From positions 1 through 64,000 of the forward strand of contig CAJOFY010000017.1 in the NCBI GenBank assembly GCA_905233945.1: a stretch of 64,000 bases of DNA, given 5' to 3'. Made by a program: the position numbers and the translations under genes. The notes beneath the pieces are model-generated. The model worked only from the letters and a program-made list of their open reading frames with translations. It did not search any database and had not been told where the DNA came from. Positions within the stretch are counted from its first letter, which is position 1. Every line of letters begins with the position of its first letter. Source of the stretch: an uncultured bacterium (lineage in GTDB: Bacteria > UBP6 > UBA1177). This document shows, piece after piece, positions 34,417-43,085 of the stretch.

Positions 34417-35418
34417 TTATTTTTTGCCTTCGGTGTATTCCACCATCCAGTTGTAGTGGTCGCGGAAAATTTCTTCGACATTTCTGAACTTCATTCCGAG
34501 CTCTTTCTGAGCTTTTTCGGATGAAGCGTGGAGGTCGCTTTTCAGGATTCTTGCACTGCCGCGCGTGATAACAGGTTCAACGCTCTTGAAAAAGCGGTAA
34601 AAACAGTTTTCTGCCAAAAATCCCATTGTGTACATGAGCCAGTACGGAAGCGAAACACTCGGGCGTTTTCTGCCGGAAAGTTTTTCAAGGATTCCCATCA
34701 TTTCGTCGTTTGTGACGTGTCCGCCGGTAAGGAGGTAAAATTCGCCGGTTTTTCCTTTTTCGCCCGCAAGAATTATTCCATCGACGACATCACGGACATC
34801 GACCCAGTCGAATCCGCCGTAAGCAGGGTAAGCGGGAAGTTTTCCTTTGCGGAAATTCATTTCCATCGTTCCCATCTGCGACGGACGGAAGTCGTTCGGC
34901 CCGAGAATTCCGACGGGACACACTGTGACAGCGTCGATTTTGCCTTCCTTGACAGCTTTCTGGACAAGAAGAGAACCTTCTGCCTTGGTGATTCCGTATT
35001 CGAGCATCGCTCTGTCGGGATTGAATCCCATTTCTTCAGTTGCAACAACGCCTTCGCCGGGATCGCCGAGAGCTTCGATCGAGCTGACATGGACAAGCCT
35101 TTTCACATTGTTTGCAATGCAGGCATCAATAACATTCTGCACACCGTCAACATTGACAGTCTTGATTTTGTCATAAACACCGCACTTTATAGAAATCGCC
35201 GCAGCGCAGTTGTAAACCAGATCGGCTCCTTCAAAAGCCTTTTTCAGCGATTCAAGATCCCTCGTGTCACCTTTTACTTCCTCGAAATCGAGCCCTTCGA
35301 TCGCCTTTCTGACCGTTGTCGCCTCGTGGATAAGAATTCTCGGTCTGATGCCGCGTTTGTTAAGTTCGCGGACAAGATTGTTGCCGACATGACCGCTTGC
35401 GCCCGTGATAACTATCAT
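34417..35418 (-). CDS. NAD-dependent epimerase/dehydratase (extended SDR)
   Basis: 333 residues. Rossmann motif GASGHVGNNLV (TGxxGxxG) at the N-terminus, catalytic YxxxK as YGITK, and an active-site Ser region (VHVSSIEALG). It resembles dihydroflavonol-4-reductase/3-beta-HSD-type SDRs; substrate unknown. The ATG at 35418 has GGAGG upstream; a TTG four codons earlier overlaps this site. A promoter with 16-bp spacing precedes it, and it stands as a single-gene unit. Confidence 0.88.
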   Translation of the reverse strand: MIVITGASGHVGNNLVRELNKRGIRPRILIHEATTVRKAIEGLDFEEVKGDTRDLESLKKAFEGADLVYNCAAAISIKCGVYDKIKTVNVDGVQNVIDACIANNVKRLVHVSSIEALGDPGEGVVATEEMGFNPDRAMLEYGITKAEGSLLVQKAVKEGKIDAVTVCPVGILGPNDFRPSQMGTMEMNFRKGKLPAYPAYGGFDWVDVRDVVDGIILAGEKGKTGEFYLLTGGHVTNDEMMGILEKLSGRKRPSVSLPYWLMYTMGFLAENCFYRFFKSVEPVITRGSARILKSDLHASSEKAQKELGMKFRNVEEIFRDHYNWMVEYTEGKK

Positions 35419-35454
35419 TTTTCCCTCCAAAGTGATAAAAAAAACAACCTGCGA

Positions 35455-35482
35455 AATATAACGATAATTTGATGTTTTTCAA
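35455..35482 (-). promoter_or_regulatory. Promoter of the SDR gene
   Basis: Minus strand: -35 TTGAAA (35482-35477), 16-bp spacer, -10 TATATT (35460-35455). Confidence 0.5.
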
Positions 35483-35520
35483 ATAATGAAGTTACAGCAG
35501 AAATAATTTTTTTGCCGGTA

Positions 35521-36279
35521 CTATCCTAACTTTTCCTTAACTTCGCGCCTGAAATCGTCGAAAGTCATGTCGTCGCGGATTCCGAAACGGGTGAGCGCAA
35601 AATCGTATTTGACCGGATCTTCCGGTGCGATTTCGGCGTAATGAGAGGTTATTTCGAGCGCGGCTTTGTAATTCGGCGCCTTTTTTTCGGTAAAACCGAG
35701 GATCTTCGCCGCTTTGAAGGCATGTGTATCGAGCGGAACTACCAAATCGGCTGGATTTGCCTTTGTCCAGCCGCCGGGGTCGACCTCGTCGTTTCTCACC
35801 ATCCAGCGGAAAAATAGATTGAGCCTCTTGCATGCCGAACCGTCGGCAGGAGAAGGGATAAGATACGATTTCTGCGAAAGATTCATCTCGTCAACGAATT
35901 TTTCGACTCCGCAAAGATATAAATTTTCGAAATTCCCGTATTCCCTGAGAACGTGCTTCATTCCGCGGAAAAGTTTTGCCAGATCCTCGTCAGTCGTGAA
36001 GCGGTGGACAAAACCTTTGTATATTTTGAGAAAATCCTTTTCGCTGTGGGAAGTGACGAAATCGAACGGTTTTCCATCGATCGGAAGGAGGATCCTGTCG
36101 ATCGATTTAAGGATCTGAGCGACTCTGCCGTAAGCGATGGAAGAAGCTAAAAGTGCAATGATCTCACGGTCTTTTGTCTCAGGATAATCATACAGGAATT
36201 TCAGCGGGTCAGGATCTACAAGACCCCTTTTATTGAGCTTTTTGTAGAGAGATTCAAGAAGATTTTTGAGTTCGCGCAT
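35521..36279 (-). CDS. TIGR02757 family (DUF2400) protein
   Basis: 252 residues starting MRELKNLLES at 36279; the frame stays open upstream but inside hutU, so that part is a shadow. Conserved stretches LLASSIAYGRVAQILKSI, RFFRWMVRNDEVDPGGW and PLDTHAFKAAKILGF match the DUF2400/TIGR02757 family, a helix-hairpin-helix, DNA-glycosylase-like fold of unknown function. Its ATG overlaps the hutU stop (TAATG), which implies coupling, although there is no evident biochemical link with histidine degradation. Confidence 0.88.
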   Translation of the reverse strand: MRELKNLLESLYKKLNKRGLVDPDPLKFLYDYPETKDREIIALLASSIAYGRVAQILKSIDRILLPIDGKPFDFVTSHSEKDFLKIYKGFVHRFTTDEDLAKLFRGMKHVLREYGNFENLYLCGVEKFVDEMNLSQKSYLIPSPADGSACKRLNLFFRWMVRNDEVDPGGWTKANPADLVVPLDTHAFKAAKILGFTEKKAPNYKAALEITSHYAEIAPEDPVKYDFALTRFGIRDDMTFDDFRREVKEKLG

Positions 36280-38291
36280 TATTTGACCGCTTTCATCACT
36301 TTCGCGATGAGTTCGTCCTTGACGATGTAGGGAAGGGTGAGGTGGTCTTTGTGCTCGTTGTTTTTGTTGTATTCGACAACTGTTTCGATCGAGTGTTCGT
36401 TTCTTGCCCACGCTCTTCTTGAAACGCCGCCCATGACGTCCCACGGGAATGCGATGTCAAGTATCGCGTCAACTCTTTCTGAGCCGTCAAGAACCATGCC
36501 GAAGCCGCCGTTGATCGATTTGCCGATCCCTACGCCGCCGCCGTTGTGAAGTGCTACAAGGCTCATGCCTCTTGCGCAGTTGCCGGCGAAAATGTTGGTC
36601 GCCATATCGGCCATGATGTTGGAACCGTCCTTGATGTTCGATGTTTCGCGGTACGGGCTGTCTGTTCCGCCTGTGTCGTGGTGGTCACGTCCGAGCATGA
36701 TGGGACCGACAATACCTTCGCGGACCATTTCGTTGAATTTCTTTGCGATCTGTGTTCTTCCCGCCGCATCCTGATAAAGAATTCTTGCCTGAGTTCCGAC
36801 GACGAGTTTGTTTTTCATCGCGTCTTTTACCCAGTGGTAGTTGTCCTTGTCCTGATAACGGAGGACCGGGCGGCAGTGCGCGATGACTTCTGCAGCCGCT
36901 TCGTCGGTTTTCGCAAGGTCGCTCTCTTTGCCGCTGAGGCATACCCAGCGGAAGGGGCCGTAACCGTAATCGAAAAGTTCAGGTCCAAGAATATCCTCGA
37001 CATAGCTCGGCCAGATGAAGCCTTCGAAAGTATCTTTTCCGTTTTTGGAGATCTCTTTGACACCTGCGTCAAAGATAGCTCTCATGAAGGAGTTGCCGTA
37101 ATCGAAGAAGTATGTTCCCTTCGCGACGAGCTTTTTGATGACTTCGAAGTGTCTGCGCAGCGTTGCGTCTACAAGCTGACGGAATTTCGGTTTGTCGTTT
37201 GCAAGGAGTGCCGTTCTTTCTTCGAACGTGATCCCTGCCGGGCAGTAGCCGCCTTCGTAAACCGCGTGGCAGCTTGTCTGGTCACTGAGAAGGTCGATGT
37301 GGATGTTTTTGGAGTCGGCGTATTCAAGCAGATCGACGATGTTGCCGTGGTAAGCGATACTGACGGGCTCTTTCTTTTCGATGTATTCGAACGCTTTTTT
37401 GAAAGCCTCTTCAGCACTGTCGGTAACAAGCGAGACCCAGCCCTGGGAATGTCTTGTCTCGATTCTGGAAGCGTCGACTTCGGCGAAAATGCCGACACCT
37501 TTCGCGATTTCAACTGCTTTCGGCTGTGCGCCGCTCATGCCGCCGAGACCGCTCGAAACGAAGAGTTTGCCGCGAAGGTCACCGTCCCACGGAACACCGA
37601 GTTTCATTCTTCCTGCGATTAGGATCGTGTTGTATGTGCCGTGAACGATCCCCTGCGGTCCGATATACATCCAGCCGTAGTTCGCTACACCGAGAGCCGC
37701 TGCGCGGTTGAAGTTCTGCATATCGTCGAAAAGTCCGACCATGAGTCCGTTCGTCGTGATGACACGAGGTGCTCTTTTGTGCGATTTGAAAAGGCCGAGC
37801 GGATGACCGCTGTGGAGAACGAGCGTCTGTTCGTCGGTCATAACTTCCAAATATTTTTTGATGAGGCGGTACTGCATCCAGTTCTGGCAGACTTGTCCCG
37901 TTTCGCCGTAAGTTACGAGTTCATAAGGATAAAGCGCGGTCGCGAAGTCGAGGTTGTTGTCGATCATTACCTGGAAAGCCTTGCCTTCGATGCAGTTTCC
38001 TTTGTATGAATCGATCGGTTTGCCCCAGATCTTGCCTTCCGGACGGAAGCGGTAGCCGTAAATTCTGCCGCGGGTGAGAAGTTCTTCCAAAAATTCGGGG
38101 GCAAGCGCCTCGTGAAGCTCTTCAGGAACATAGCGGAGAGCGTTCCTGAGCGAAAGTTCGATCTCGTTTTTCGTGAGTGTGAGCTCTCTTTTCGGAGCGC
38201 GTCTGATCCCTTCCACGAATTTCGGATATTCGGGAAGAACCGGATCAAGTTTGATCGTCATTGCATTCGAAATGTCGAAATTATTGAGCAT
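36279..38291 (-). CDS. hutU: Urocanate hydratase
   Basis: 670 residues, NAD-dependent second enzyme of histidine degradation (urocanate to imidazolone propionate). Typical are YETGQVCQNWMQY-type region (YGETGQVCQNWMQYRL), GYMYIGPQGIVHGT-like block, SSGLGGMSGAQPKA and RDHHDTGG near the C-terminus. It is the long form (about 670 residues) rather than the 550-residue proteobacterial form. ATG at 38291 has GGAGG upstream. No hutH, hutI or ftcD is adjacent, so the pathway must be completed elsewhere or the enzyme acts alone. Confidence 0.95.
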   Translation of the reverse strand: MLNNFDISNAMTIKLDPVLPEYPKFVEGIRRAPKRELTLTKNEIELSLRNALRYVPEELHEALAPEFLEELLTRGRIYGYRFRPEGKIWGKPIDSYKGNCIEGKAFQVMIDNNLDFATALYPYELVTYGETGQVCQNWMQYRLIKKYLEVMTDEQTLVLHSGHPLGLFKSHKRAPRVITTNGLMVGLFDDMQNFNRAAALGVANYGWMYIGPQGIVHGTYNTILIAGRMKLGVPWDGDLRGKLFVSSGLGGMSGAQPKAVEIAKGVGIFAEVDASRIETRHSQGWVSLVTDSAEEAFKKAFEYIEKKEPVSIAYHGNIVDLLEYADSKNIHIDLLSDQTSCHAVYEGGYCPAGITFEERTALLANDKPKFRQLVDATLRRHFEVIKKLVAKGTYFFDYGNSFMRAIFDAGVKEISKNGKDTFEGFIWPSYVEDILGPELFDYGYGPFRWVCLSGKESDLAKTDEAAAEVIAHCRPVLRYQDKDNYHWVKDAMKNKLVVGTQARILYQDAAGRTQIAKKFNEMVREGIVGPIMLGRDHHDTGGTDSPYRETSNIKDGSNIMADMATNIFAGNCARGMSLVALHNGGGVGIGKSINGGFGMVLDGSERVDAILDIAFPWDVMGGVSRRAWARNEHSIETVVEYNKNNEHKDHLTLPYIVKDELIAKVMKAVK

Positions 38292-38322
38292 TTTTTCCTC
38301 CAAAACAGGTTTTTAACGGCGA

Positions 38323-38350
38323 AATATACTACTAAAAAAGAAAGTTGCAA
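38323..38350 (-). promoter_or_regulatory. Promoter of hutU
   Basis: Minus strand: -35 TTGCAA (38350-38345), 16-bp spacer, -10 TATATT (38328-38323), 31 bases before the ATG. Confidence 0.55.
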
Positions 38351-38497
38351 GATTGTTTGAAACACTGGCCGCTTAAATCATGCAGGGAGGCGTCTTCAAA
38401 TACAATATTCGACTATAAAAAGCAAAACATTCGTTTTATTACATTTTTTATTTGACTTTATATATTTTAAATGCAAAAATATGTGTGCGAGGTTGTT

Positions 38498-39178
38498 ATG
38501 AAACAGATAAAAGACTTATACAAAAAAGACAAACCGCGTGAAAAGCTGCTCTCAAGAGGAGCTTCAGCGCTGACAAATACGGAACTTGTCGCCCTGATTT
38601 TAGGAAGCGGCGGGAAAGATCATCCGCTTATGAGTGTATCGAAATCGATAGAAACCCTTCTGGATGAAAAAAAGCTGGCTGCCCTCGACATCGACAAACT
38701 TTCCGCAATAGCAGGGGTAGGAACATCTAAAGCATGCCAGATTTTAGCGGCATTCGAACTTGCAAAAAGGTTTTATACCGAAAGCGACAAACCGCTGATA
38801 AGGACTCCGAACGATCTTCTGCCTCTGCTCAAACCATACTCTGAAAAGAGACAGGAACATCTGTTGACAGTAACTTTAGACGGTTCAAAAAGGCTGATAG
38901 ACATCCATCTCACTTTCATAGGAACGTTAAACTACTCGATCCTCCATCCGCGCGAAGTTTTTGCGTTTGCCTGTACCGACAGAGCTGCGTTCGTAATGAT
39001 TGCGCACAACCATCCTTCAAACGATCTGCTCCCCTCCGACAGCGACAGAGTCATAACCAGACAGATTCAGGACGCAGGACTTTTAATGGGAATCGAACTT
39101 CTTGACCACATCATTTTTTCAAAGGGGAACCAGTTTTACTCTTTTGCGGGAAACGGAGAACTTATGTTCCCCCTTTGA
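38498..39178 (+). CDS. radC: RadC-family JAB/MPN protein
   Basis: 226 residues from the ATG at 38498 (GAGG five bases upstream). N-terminal helix-hairpin-helix region (PREKLLSRGASALTNTELVALILGSGG, LSAIAGVGTSKACQILA) and a C-terminal JAB1/MPN metalloprotease-like domain with the motif HNHPSNDLLPSDSD (HxH-x10-D). Despite its name, its role in DNA repair is doubtful in model species; function uncertain. Single gene, divergent from hutU. The 206-base space upstream is AT-rich and I could not fix its promoter. Confidence 0.95.
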   Translation: MKQIKDLYKKDKPREKLLSRGASALTNTELVALILGSGGKDHPLMSVSKSIETLLDEKKLAALDIDKLSAIAGVGTSKACQILAAFELAKRFYTESDKPLIRTPNDLLPLLKPYSEKRQEHLLTVTLDGSKRLIDIHLTFIGTLNYSILHPREVFAFACTDRAAFVMIAHNHPSNDLLPSDSDRVITRQIQDAGLLMGIELLDHIIFSKGNQFYSFAGNGELMFPL

Positions 39179-39197
39179 AATCTGTTTTACGGCACCG

Positions 39198-39950
39198 TCA
39201 CTTTCCGCTGCCGCTTATCTCCGAGAAAATTTTCCCGATCGGCCCGTTGATTTCAAGGTCGTTTACCGGATCAAGTTTGTAAACCAGATGCTCTTTGTTG
39301 ATTATGACGAGGTGTTTTCCGCGGAAATAGCCGACATATGATGCCGCCGGATAGACAGAAAGCGAAGTTCCGCCGATAATCAGCATGTCTGCCGATGAAA
39401 TTGCAGCAATCGCCTTTGTGACAGCCTCAGCCGGAAGCTGTTCCTCGTAGAGAGTGACATCACAGCGGACGATTCCGCCGCAGTCACAGCGGGGAATCTG
39501 CTCTTTCGATTCAAAAATATAGTCCGCCGGATACTCTTTTCTGCATTTCGAGCAGTAGTTGCGCGTTGTCGTGCCGTGGATTTCGTAAACATTCGTGCTC
39601 CCGGCCTTCTGGTGAAGTCCGTCGATATTCTGCGTGACGACAGCTTTGAGCTTGCCGCGCTTTTCGAGTTCGGCTAGAAAGAAGTGCGCCGCGTTCGGCT
39701 GAACATTCCGCGCATCCATTTTCTGCCTGTAAAACTCGAAGAATACTTCGGGATGGTCAACTAAGCAGCTGTGACTCAGCAAGTATTCGGGCCTGTATTT
39801 TTCGAACTGGACATCGTGCTGGTTGTAAAGTCCGTCCTTGCTTCTGAAATCGGGAACGCCGCTTTCGGTCGAGACTCCGGCACCTCCGAAAAATACAATG
39901 TTTTCCGATTCTTCGATAAATTCACGCAGTTTTTTGATTTTTTCGTCCAT
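39198..39950 (-). CDS. cobB: Sir2-family NAD-dependent protein deacylase
   Basis: 250 residues. NAD-binding GAGVSTESGVPDFRS, catalytic TQNIDGLH and the zinc site CSKC...PRCDC are visible. The second zinc pair is C-x-C (CDC) rather than the usual C-x2-C, and the following RPDVV motif reads RCDVT. It removes acyl groups from lysines using NAD. RBS AGGAGG. Convergent with radC and preceded by a 16-bp-spaced promoter. Confidence 0.94.
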   Translation of the reverse strand: MDEKIKKLREFIEESENIVFFGGAGVSTESGVPDFRSKDGLYNQHDVQFEKYRPEYLLSHSCLVDHPEVFFEFYRQKMDARNVQPNAAHFFLAELEKRGKLKAVVTQNIDGLHQKAGSTNVYEIHGTTTRNYCSKCRKEYPADYIFESKEQIPRCDCGGIVRCDVTLYEEQLPAEAVTKAIAAISSADMLIIGGTSLSVYPAASYVGYFRGKHLVIINKEHLVYKLDPVNDLEINGPIGKIFSEISGSGK

Positions 39951-39978
39951 TTTATCCTCCTTTCAAAAAAAACGAATG

Positions 39979-40006
39979 ATTTTAAATAGAACCCGGGTTA
40001 ATTCAA
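39979..40006 (-). promoter_or_regulatory. Promoter of cobB
   Basis: Minus strand: -35 TTGAAT (40006-40001), 16-bp spacer, -10 TAAAAT (39984-39979). Confidence 0.5.
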
Positions 40007-40027
40007 GTTTTCGATTCTCTTGTTTTT

Positions 40028-40144
40028 GTCGATGCGACGCCCTGTGCCGTTATCCCGTTATTATTCGGTTCGCGCCGTCGGTATAACGTTATAACGTAAT
40101 AACGGGATAACAATCTTGATCTCGGCGCGTCGGACTTGATCGAC
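40028..40144. repeat. Dispersed 8-bp-array element 3, with terminal inverted repeats
   Basis: About 117 bases lying between the divergent cobB and REC-GGDEF-EAL promoters. The ends are inverted: GTCGATGCGACGC on the left, GCGTCGGACTTGATCGAC on the right. Inside is the array GGTATAAC, GTTATAAC, GTAATAAC, GGGATAAC (40080-40111), and an inverted half-array GTTATCCC GTTATTAT (40049-40064). Confidence 0.8.
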
Positions 40145-40172
40145 AATAACGACTGTTGATTTTGACAAAATT

Positions 40173-40201
40173 TTGACAAAATCCCGGCAAAACACTATTT
40201 T
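40173..40201 (+). promoter_or_regulatory. Promoter of the REC-GGDEF-EAL gene
   Basis: -35 TTGACA (40173-40178), 17-bp spacer, -10 TATTTT (40196-40201). A second TTGACA at 40162-40167 is part of an 11-base direct repeat TTTTGACAAAA. Confidence 0.5.
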
Positions 40202-40237
40202 CCACTTGTTTTTTCTTTGATTTTCCGAGAGGGAGAG

Positions 40238-41944
40238 ATGGACGAACAGCAGATAAAAGAAGGAATACACAAGCTGAAGCGGACGGTTCTTGTTGTTGAC
40301 GACGAGCTTATAAACCGGGAACTTCTCGGAGTGATACTTCAACAGGAATACAATGTGCTCTATGCCGCAAACGGACGCGTCGCGCTTGATATTGTCAAAA
40401 GAATACCGGACAGAATATCGCTTGTTCTGCTTGATCTTATGATGCCGGAAGTCAACGGATACGAAGTCCTGAAAGCCATCAAGGCTGATGCAAAACTCAG
40501 AAAAATTCCTGTAATCGTTCTCACATCCGAGAAAAGTGCGGAAGTCGAAAGCCTCCAGCTCGGGGCGGCGGACTTCATTCCGAAACCTTACAATATGCCG
40601 GAAGTTATTATGGCACGGGTCCGTCGTTCCATAGAGCTTGCCGAGGACAACGACATAATCCTCGCGACCGAAACAGATCACCTGACACGGCTTTACAACA
40701 AGGATTTTTTCTTTCAATACTGCACCAAAAGCGATCTTTACGCACCGGAAAAACCGATGGACGCCATTGTAATCAATATTTCACGCTTTCACCTTGTGAA
40801 CGAGCTTAAAGGAAGAACCTTCGGCGATAAAGTCATCTGTGCTCTCGCTGATGAAATAAAATATCATGCTTTCCAGTGTGAAGGGCTTGCTTGCCGCGGC
40901 GGTTCGGATCTTTTTTTCGTCTATCTTCCCCACGACAAATCCCACAAAGATTTTCTTGAGAGCATAGAAGACGCCGTAGCCGAAATCGACGGAGCGGTAA
41001 GAATCAATCTGCGGATGGGTGTTTATCAGAATGTCGATTTCTCCCTCGGCATAGAAGAACGTTTCGACAGGGCAAACATCGCCTGCAACTCGCTCCGCAA
41101 AAGTGTTTCCGAACACTATGCCGTTTACGATTCGGAACTGCATGACAAGGAACTTTTCGCAGAAAAACTCATTCACGAGATTGACAGAGCGCTTGCAGAA
41201 AAGCAGTTCAAGGTAGTATATCAGCCGAAATTCAACATAAAAGGAGACGAACCCCGCCTTTGCAGCGCCGAGGCTCTCGTCAGATGGCATCATCCGGAAC
41301 TCGGAATGATAAGCCCGTGCGTTTTCATCCCGCTTTTCGAAGAGAACGGTCTGATCAACAGGCTTGACAACTACATATGGAGCGATGTAGCCCGCCAGAT
41401 AAAGCTCTGGAAAGATGAATTCGGCGTAACGATTCCTGTCTCGGTCAATGTCTCGAGAGTCGATCTGCTCTCCCCTGGATACGAGGAAAATATGCTGTGG
41501 ATCGTGCATAAGAACTCGCTTCAGCCGGGTGACATGCTGCTTGAAATCACAGAATCGGCATACACCGAAAATTCCGACCGCATAATCGAGATAGCAAACT
41601 CGCTGAGAAACCGCGGTTTCAAACTCGAAATGGACGACTTCGGCTCAGGTTATTCATCTCTCAACATGCTTGCGGCTCTTCCTATAGACGCGCTGAAACT
41701 CGACATGAAATTCGTCCGCAACATCTGCGAGAACGCTAAGGATCTGAGAATGGTACAGCTCATGATCGAAATTGCTGCATTCCTGAACGTTCCGGTCATA
41801 GCCGAAGGGGTCGAGACAGAAGAACAGTACAGGCTTTTAAAGGAAAACGGCTGCGACATAATCCAGGGATACTATTTCTCGAAACCGGTTTATGTTGAAC
41901 AGTTTGCGGAAATGATAGCAAAAGAGGGGGAAAAAAGATGCTGA
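40238..41944 (+). CDS. Response regulator with degenerate GGDEF and EAL domains
   Basis: 568 residues. Receiver domain with Asp 66 (LLDLMMP), a GGDEF domain whose signature is degenerate (GGSDL in RGGSDLFF), and an EAL domain with intact EALVRW, DDFGSGYSSLN, and AEGVETEEQ. The protein is probably a phosphorylation-controlled cyclic-di-GMP phosphodiesterase; the degenerate GGDEF may bind GTP or be structural. ATG at 40238 has GAGGGAG upstream. It overlaps the Hpt gene by 7 bases, suggesting that the Hpt protein phosphorylates it. Confidence 0.93.
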   Translation: MDEQQIKEGIHKLKRTVLVVDDELINRELLGVILQQEYNVLYAANGRVALDIVKRIPDRISLVLLDLMMPEVNGYEVLKAIKADAKLRKIPVIVLTSEKSAEVESLQLGAADFIPKPYNMPEVIMARVRRSIELAEDNDIILATETDHLTRLYNKDFFFQYCTKSDLYAPEKPMDAIVINISRFHLVNELKGRTFGDKVICALADEIKYHAFQCEGLACRGGSDLFFVYLPHDKSHKDFLESIEDAVAEIDGAVRINLRMGVYQNVDFSLGIEERFDRANIACNSLRKSVSEHYAVYDSELHDKELFAEKLIHEIDRALAEKQFKVVYQPKFNIKGDEPRLCSAEALVRWHHPELGMISPCVFIPLFEENGLINRLDNYIWSDVARQIKLWKDEFGVTIPVSVNVSRVDLLSPGYEENMLWIVHKNSLQPGDMLLEITESAYTENSDRIIEIANSLRNRGFKLEMDDFGSGYSSLNMLAALPIDALKLDMKFVRNICENAKDLRMVQLMIEIAAFLNVPVIAEGVETEEQYRLLKENGCDIIQGYYFSKPVYVEQFAEMIAKEGEKRC

Positions 41945-42282
41945 CAATTGAAAAACTCAAGGATTTCGGCGCAAATGTCGAAGAAGGCGTAGCAAGATGC
42001 ATGGGACTCGGCGATTTTTACCTGAAACTCGTGAACATGGCGGTTCCCGATGAGCAGCTGGATGCGCTTGAAGCGGCACTTGCAAAAAAGGATCTCGACA
42101 CCGCGTTCGAAATCGCGCACGCACTCAAAGGAATGTACGGAAACATTTCACTCACCCCGATTTACAAACCTCTCAGCGAAATGACTGAACTCCTCCGCAG
42201 CCGCACCGATACTGACTATTCCGCACTTCTTGCAGAAGCCAGAAAACAGAAAAAAATACTTGAGGAACTGGCAGCTTCTTAA
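41938..42282 (+). CDS. Hpt phosphotransfer protein
   Basis: 114 residues, four-helix bundle. The Hpt motif AHALKGMYGN puts the phosphoacceptor at His 61. RBS GAGGGGG lies inside the preceding gene and the two overlap by 7 bases. Probably the phospho-donor for the receiver domain of the REC-GGDEF-EAL protein. The hybrid kinase that would load it is not in the window. Confidence 0.85.
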   Translation: MLTIEKLKDFGANVEEGVARCMGLGDFYLKLVNMAVPDEQLDALEAALAKKDLDTAFEIAHALKGMYGNISLTPIYKPLSEMTELLRSRTDTDYSALLAEARKQKKILEELAAS

Positions 42283-42285
42283 AAA

Positions 42286-42948
42286 CTACCGCCGATTTCC
42301 GTCGACGAACTCAACCAGCTCATTCGGTTTTGAAATAAGGACATCGGCTCCAAGAGCGGCCAGATCTTCTTTTCTGCCGAAACCCCACAGACATCCGATA
42401 GAAGTTACGCCTGCATTTTTCGCAGTCAGAATATCGGCTTTCATATCACCGGCATAGAGAGTCTGTGAAAGCGGGATTTTTGTAATTTCTGATATTTCAA
42501 ATATTCCGTCCGGAGCGGGTTTGAGCGGCTTCCCCGCCCTTTCGCCCAAAACGGCGTCGAAACGGAACTCTCCTAAAATCGTCTCGGCGTTGAGAAGCGC
42601 GTATTTGTGCTCCTTGTTTGTAAGTATCGAGATTTTCACACCGCGTCTGACAAGCTCTGAAAGCATTTTCCTGATTCCCGGAAACGGCGGAATAGTCCCG
42701 ACCCCTTCTTCGTGGTAAAGATCGAGAACTTCAGGCAGAAGCGCGCTTATCACATCATCTCCTGTCCCTTCAGGCAGGGCGCGCCTGAGCAGCATCCTCA
42801 TTCCGTCCCCGACAAAGCTCTTGTATTTTTCAATGGAATGCGACGGAAAACCGTGACTTTCAAGGACCCTGTTGTTAGTCCGCGAAATAATGTCCAAAGT
42901 ATCGAGAAGTGTTCCGTCCATATCGAAAATGACCGATTTTACCTGCAT
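42286..42948 (-). CDS. HAD-family phosphatase, phosphoglycolate-phosphatase-like
   Basis: 220 residues. HAD motif I DMDGTLLDT, motif II SILTNKEHK, motif III Lys in RAGKPLKPAPDG and motif IV GDMKADILTAKNAGV are all present, with a helical C1 cap. Most similar in layout to Gph phosphoglycolate phosphatase or PpaX; the substrate is not certain. The ATG at 42948 has GAGGG upstream. The gene converges with the Hpt gene and is divergent from ssrA. Confidence 0.9.
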   Translation of the reverse strand: MQVKSVIFDMDGTLLDTLDIISRTNNRVLESHGFPSHSIEKYKSFVGDGMRMLLRRALPEGTGDDVISALLPEVLDLYHEEGVGTIPPFPGIRKMLSELVRRGVKISILTNKEHKYALLNAETILGEFRFDAVLGERAGKPLKPAPDGIFEISEITKIPLSQTLYAGDMKADILTAKNAGVTSIGCLWGFGRKEDLAALGADVLISKPNELVEFVDGNRR

Positions 42949-43021
42949 GATTTCCCTCAACCGTCTTTCAAAACATCTGCCGCCTTTTAGCACAATTCAT
43001 CTCCGTCTGCCAATTTTTCCC

Positions 43022-43049
43022 TTGACTTTTCAGGCGGTTTTACTATAAT
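43022..43049 (+). promoter_or_regulatory. Promoter of ssrA
   Basis: -35 TTGACT (43022-43027), 16-bp spacer, -10 TATAAT (43044-43049), 36 bases before the mature 5' end. Confidence 0.75.
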
Positions 43050-43085
43050 ATCCGCCGTTTTTTCAGAAACGCTTCTTTGAAAATT

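Noticed and set aside
36546-37622. Long plus-strand open frame of 358 codons
   Set aside because: It runs antisense inside hutU, whose protein is full-length and conserved; the frame is a shadow of biased codon use.
38304-38497. radC promoter (TTGACT at 38452 with TATATT at 38461)
   Set aside because: The two boxes are too close to work together and no -10 sits 16-18 bases after TTGACT.
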